In this document: positions 61,201-64,000 of the stretch, piece by piece | How the letters are laid out: every line of letters starts with the position of its first letter | How positions within the stretch are numbered: the stretch's first letter is position 1 | Assembly (NCBI RefSeq): GCF_902148845.1 | Contig: NC_043766.1 | Span: forward strand, 19,046,094 to 19,110,093 | DNA: 64,000 nucleotides | Direction of reading: 5' to 3' | DNA from: Salarias fasciatus | Taxonomy: Eukaryota > Chordata > Actinopteri > Blenniiformes > Blenniidae | Position numbers and translations under genes: made by a program | The notes under the pieces: model-generated | Seen by the model: only the letters and a program-made list of their open reading frames with translations | The model's database searches: none | Told to the model about the DNA's origin: nothing

Positions 61201-61845
61201 CAAAACTACAGTAGGCCAAGTCTTTGTTTTATTGTGTTCTTGCACTTAATGCACTGTGTCACTGAGTGAAAAGGTGACTTGACTTTTATTTTTTCATGAT
61301 CTCTTCTTTGGGGAGCCGGAGATTTCACACTGTGAGTGATGTGCATGTGTAGAATCTGTACAGTCAGGGTCAAACAGAGTGATCAACACAAGAGCACGCA
61401 TATTTGAACCCCCCCTCCAATCACCGCACACACTCTTGCGCACACACTTCAGCAGCAGGGCGGGGTCCTTTACTTATAGGATTTACACAGTGAATTTGGG
61501 TGTGGTTTCAGTTGTGAGAGCGTATAACAGAGCACGGGTGTGAGTGAGTGGTGGATTGTCTGCCTTTAGATTTAGTGACAGCTTCAGAGGACAAACACAG
61601 CGTATTTATGTCCCCCCCCAACCTAATGCCACTGGTGCTCCACCAAAATCCATGCACTGTGCAGCTGAATGCACTGCAAACATCAATTTCTCCCTTTCCT
61701 CCAGCTCGTGTTATGTTACACCATCGTTAGCTCTTCCATGGCCAACTTCAGTCAGGGTTGCAATGAGTTTACAAAGCTGCTATTTCTAGGTTTCTCTCAA
61801 TCACTGTGATAAATGATCTTCGTATTGACATCAGTGCCTCTAATT

Positions 61846-61907
<62 letters not shown>

Positions 61908-63005
61908 GGGGGGGGGGGGTTCTACAAAAGAGCTTTCAGGAGTAGGCAGTCGTCTCTTTTCCTCACCAGCTGTGAGTGTATGTATGAATCGTGTTTGTGA
62001 GAATTGATTGGTATTTAGGGTGATTTAAAAAGACCTCCCTTCAAGTTCCTTCAAAAACTCCCGAGTGGGCTGAGGTGAATACGTGAATGGAAGCTGCTTT
62101 TATTGTGAAGAGCAGCCAAGCCAAATTCTGACTTCTCTCACCGAATAATTCAATTTTCAGTTTATATTCACACTTTTGTGAATTTGGTGCATACGCTTTT
62201 GTGTAATTTTACTTTTGATTGAAAATGTGTTCCTTCCTCATAGTTTTCATTTAATTCTTTGCTGGCTTTGTCACGTTTTTCAGGCAGATAAATCAAGTCT
62301 ACATTGTCAGAGTAACCGCTGTGGAGATCTGTTCACACTGCAAAGGCTTCATCAACCATATTTATGTCCTTTTCCTTTGACAGCTTCAGCTGATGGCTCA
62401 AGTGTTTGCATGCTGAGTATGAATTAATGTCGACAAAATACTCCTTAACCACAGTTGAATTATTGTCACACCATTGTCATGTGTGCTTTTTATTCTGAAG
62501 ACATAATTCAGCTGTGTTAACCCAAATTCTCACTTCAAGACGGATAAAGGGCTTCTTTAGTTGAGATTTCATTCAGAATGTATGATTGATGGAGCCAGTT
62601 TCAGGTTGTCTTCTGCGTTTGTAGGGCGGTTGTTAAGATGTGTCTGCTGGACAGGCAGAAGTGTAAATACACTGCCTGCTACAATGCTAAAATGTTTTTT
62701 TTTTTCCCCCCCTCTTCAGGCCCAGATAAGGTTTCCCGTCGACTACCCCTATTCTCCACCGTCGGTACGATTCCTCACCAGCATGTGGCACCCCAACATC
62801 TATGAGGTAATTCTGACTGCAGTGAAGACTAAGCTCTCAATGTGTGACTGCTGGATGGATGTTGAGTGGATGTGGTTCCGCTATAAGTGTTTCTGTGTGT
62901 GTCACAGAGCGGGGAGGTGTGCATCTCTATCTTGCATCCACCAATCAATGATTCACAGAGCGGCGAGCTGCCCTCGGAGAGGTGGAACCCCACACAGAAT
63001 GTCAG
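52879..63005 (+). CDS. cdc34: CDC34/UBE2R-type ubiquitin-conjugating enzyme E2, 5' part (continues past the window)
   Basis: E2 enzyme that works with SCF cullin ligases to build Lys48-linked chains. Visible coding exons: 52879-53061, 62720-62806 and 62908-63005 (the last ends two bases into an Arg codon); 122 complete codons. The TILLSVISLLNEP exon and the acidic tail must lie to the right. The UBC fold is clear: DEPVEGFRITLVDESD (25-40), WEVAIFGPP (43-51), YPYSPP (70-75), HPN (85-87) and the catalytic VCISILHPP with Cys95, then SGELPSERWNPTQNVR. The extra loop between the Cys and SGEL marks the CDC34/UBE2R/UBE2G group, and the N-terminal match picks CDC34/UBE2R. Oddities: the loop reads INDSQ instead of VDDPQ, and the N-terminus is MAQRVFYPASSRVTLKQEL instead of SSQKALLLEL. 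Teleosts have two cdc34 copies plus ube2r2; which one this is cannot be settled here. Confidence 0.85.
53393..53417. repeat. Poly-C tract (25 C)
   Basis: Uninterrupted run of 25 cytosines in cdc34 intron 1; on the opposite strand a G-quadruplex-prone G run. Length may be an assembly approximation. Confidence 0.9.
53676..55265. repeat. Mirror-image pair of repeat copies with minisatellite arms
   Basis: A 24-nt segment (53819-53842, GACATAATTCATTCTGGCCC...) recurs perfectly inverted at 54958-54981. Inward of each copy lies a minisatellite of degenerate units of about 20-24 bp: CACATATTCTCCTTGCACAC type at 53843-54065 and its complement GAATATATGTGTGTGAAGG type at 54780-54957. Outward, the arms differ (53676-53818 versus 54982-55265), apart from a shared TATGAGG. 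A SINE sits in the middle. This may be two copies of one unnamed element, whose 3' end is the minisatellite, inserted in opposite directions. Confidence 0.6.
54095..54420 (-). mobile_element. tRNA-derived fish SINE
   Basis: Minus strand: GGGGCGACAGTGTCTTATAA then GGCGGTTCGATCCCCGC (Pol III B box), CCTTGGGCAAGACACTTCAC, TGCCCCAGGGCAGCTGTGGC, and a tail with AGCGCTATATAAAACC. This is a very common fish SINE type. The A-box part of the head is shortened. It lies between the two minisatellite arms. Confidence 0.75.
55270..57810 (-). pseudogene. L1 ORF2 relic (endonuclease and reverse transcriptase)
   Basis: Starts MSKAINSIMRIVTWNVKGVG at 57810-57751, the AP-endonuclease N-terminus. The catalytic motif normally reading LQETH reads LQATH (codon at 57679-57681, Glu to Ala), and a stop follows about eight codons on. 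Later pieces: NIYGPNFDSPEFF and IVGDMNLILD (about 57470-57350), IDYVLLDSN, the RT finger IGQLPNNKAPGPDGLGAEFY, SYRPITLLSVETKILTKVLS (about 56160-56220) and the palm YADDVVLF near 55700. Frames change at least four times. The thumb ends near 55270. Confidence 0.8.
58117..58230. repeat. Trinucleotide microsatellite (TAC)n with flanking (AAT)n
   Basis: Nearly pure TAC units at about 58154-58211, flanked by AAT/ATA units from 58117 and to 58230, between ORF1 and ORF2 of the L1 relic. Confidence 0.9.
58427..59290 (-). pseudogene. L1 ORF1 relic
   Basis: Starts MPPKKSKATGSSRRPEQAAA at 59290. A frameshift near 59085 moves into SGEISTKISAVQTTLTTMSG with the coiled-coil IHDIEEAVNEHDIHIAELES. A second shift near 58830 leads to RPSVVRLHYYQMREGILRLA and the closing MVMRLLDEKLNGQNHN, the RNA-binding/C-terminal half of L1 ORF1 (transposase_22-like). 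Two frameshifts in about 860 bp. Confidence 0.75.
59443..61848. other. cdc34 intron 1, right half
   Basis: Non-coding sequence between the LINE and the GT repeat. A GC-richer patch at about 59545-59725 and another at 60930-61080 stand out, without a supported frame or repeat assignment. Confidence 0.4.
61849..61919. repeat. (GT)29 microsatellite followed by a 12-G run
   Basis: Uninterrupted GT dinucleotides from 61849 to about 61906, then T and G 61908-61919. It lies about 800 bp before cdc34 exon 2. Confidence 0.9.
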
Positions 63006-64000
63006 GTAGTCCTCATGCAGCAGTATCACTGTCGAACGGACAAAAGTCAATTCATATTCAGCAGAACGCTTCCTTTTTTTTTTCCAATCACACTTTTTTT
63101 TTTTTTTTTCAAAGCCAGACTTCTGTTCTGCTTTCTTTAAATTTCACTGCACTTGCACAAACCTGCAGAGGTCATGCATGACTTTGTGCGAATTGGACAT
63201 TTTAGAAAAGTAAATAGTTTTGTTAAACCAGCAGATAGTCGCTAAACTATTTCATGCATTTTCTAATACTATAGTCCCGATGCCCTTAAAATAGGTGCTA
63301 AGACATTTTCCTGCTGATGTTTTGCCCAAAATCCGTGACAGTCAAAACATTTTTTCTAAACTTGTTCTCGAATTGCCCATCCTCTTGTGACTCCCCCCTT
63401 TCTTCATCTTCCCCTTTTCCCTTATCATGTACCCACAGGCATTGTCAGCTGTTTTATAGCTGTGTCCACAGTAATGGACCTTTTGTCGGCTCACAGCTGT
63501 TTATTGCAAAAACAGTTCCACACTTTGGCCTCGGTGCTCAGATCATGGCATGAAAACAAGGCAACTGCTTTTTTTTTTTTTTTTTCTTTACTGTGAACCA
63601 AATCTCTGCAGTTCAAATGCAAATGCCCGGACAGACTATAATTCTTGCTCATTCATTAAAATATTTACTTGACAGATTGACTTTTCAAGACATCTGTCCT
63701 TGGAGGGTTTCATTAACCCTCAAATTGTTGTCTCTTTTGAACTTAAACTAGATTTACTCTGTGCAACAAAGGCAGCCCATATTTTCAAAGAGCAGTTAAA
63801 AAAAGTTTGAGTTGTTTATATCAGATTTGTTTCCTACTTTTGGGTAATTATTACTCCAGTAGTTTCATTGAAAGCTGGAAATAAAATGAGATTTGTGTTT
63901 TAACTCAGTCCGCCTCATGTTCACAGGTAGGTCACACCAGCAATTATGAGGAGAAAAGAAATAATGCATTGGGTCTACGCCAGAGTTTGTATGGCAAGAT
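63006..64000. other. cdc34 intron 3, open at the right edge
   Basis: Begins with donor GTAGTC after the cdc34 NVR codons. No sequence encoding the expected TILLSVISLLNEP exon occurs before the window ends. T runs near 63068-63110 and 63569-63585. Confidence 0.6.

Noticed and set aside
62561-63181. 206-codon frame across cdc34 exons 2 and 3
   Set aside because: It reads through introns; the real E2 exons lie within it (exon 2 in the same frame, exon 3 in another) with proper splice sites.

Overview
This is an ordinary euchromatic stretch of a ray-finned fish genome, most likely a teleost of the percomorph type. The evidence is vertebrate split genes with GT-AG introns, typical fish repeats (tRNA-derived SINEs, short-TIR MITEs, a broken L1-like LINE, LINE tails) and proteins that align in memory with human orthologues over their full length. 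Four of the six genes (mrpl54, hdgfl2, ap3d1, cdc34) have human counterparts on 19p13.3, so the window is a conserved chromosome block. fam32a maps to 19p13.1 in human, and fh (human 1q43) is the outsider.

Layout. 1-1.84 kb: no recognisable gene. 1.95-3.55 kb (-): mrpl54, three exons, complete. 4.19-6.67 kb (+): fam32a, four exons, complete, head to head with mrpl54 across about 640 bp. 7.38-8.87 kb (-): an intact fumarate hydratase in one uninterrupted exon, tail to tail with fam32a. 10.9-19.95 kb (+): hdgfl2, 16 coding exons, complete (659 aa), followed by a 3' region carrying a 706-bp MITE. 22.2-22.4 kb: SINE. 22.86-47.79 kb (+): ap3d1, 33 coding exons, complete (1255 aa), with a long 3' UTR. 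49.9-52.7 kb: intergenic with the 3' end of a LINE. 52.88 kb to the right edge (+): first three coding exons of a CDC34/UBE2R ubiquitin-conjugating enzyme. Its 9.7-kb first intron holds inverted minisatellites around a SINE and a 4.2-kb antisense, broken L1-like LINE.

The genes are housekeeping and functionally unrelated: mitochondrial translation (mrpl54), a splicing-associated nuclear protein (fam32a), the TCA cycle (fh), chromatin reading (hdgfl2), endosome-lysosome sorting (ap3d1) and SCF-linked ubiquitination (cdc34). All exon limits were derived by hand from splice signals and reading-frame continuity; in every multi-exon gene the summed exon lengths keep one open frame.

I found no wholly new system. 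The best points for a second look are the intronless intact fh, the run of symmetric, probably alternatively spliced hinge exons of ap3d1 (with a candidate 24-nt microexon and a NAGNAG acceptor), the divergent acidic loop of the cdc34 copy, the mirrored minisatellite structure in its intron, and a perfect 14-bp hairpin pair in an ap3d1 intron.
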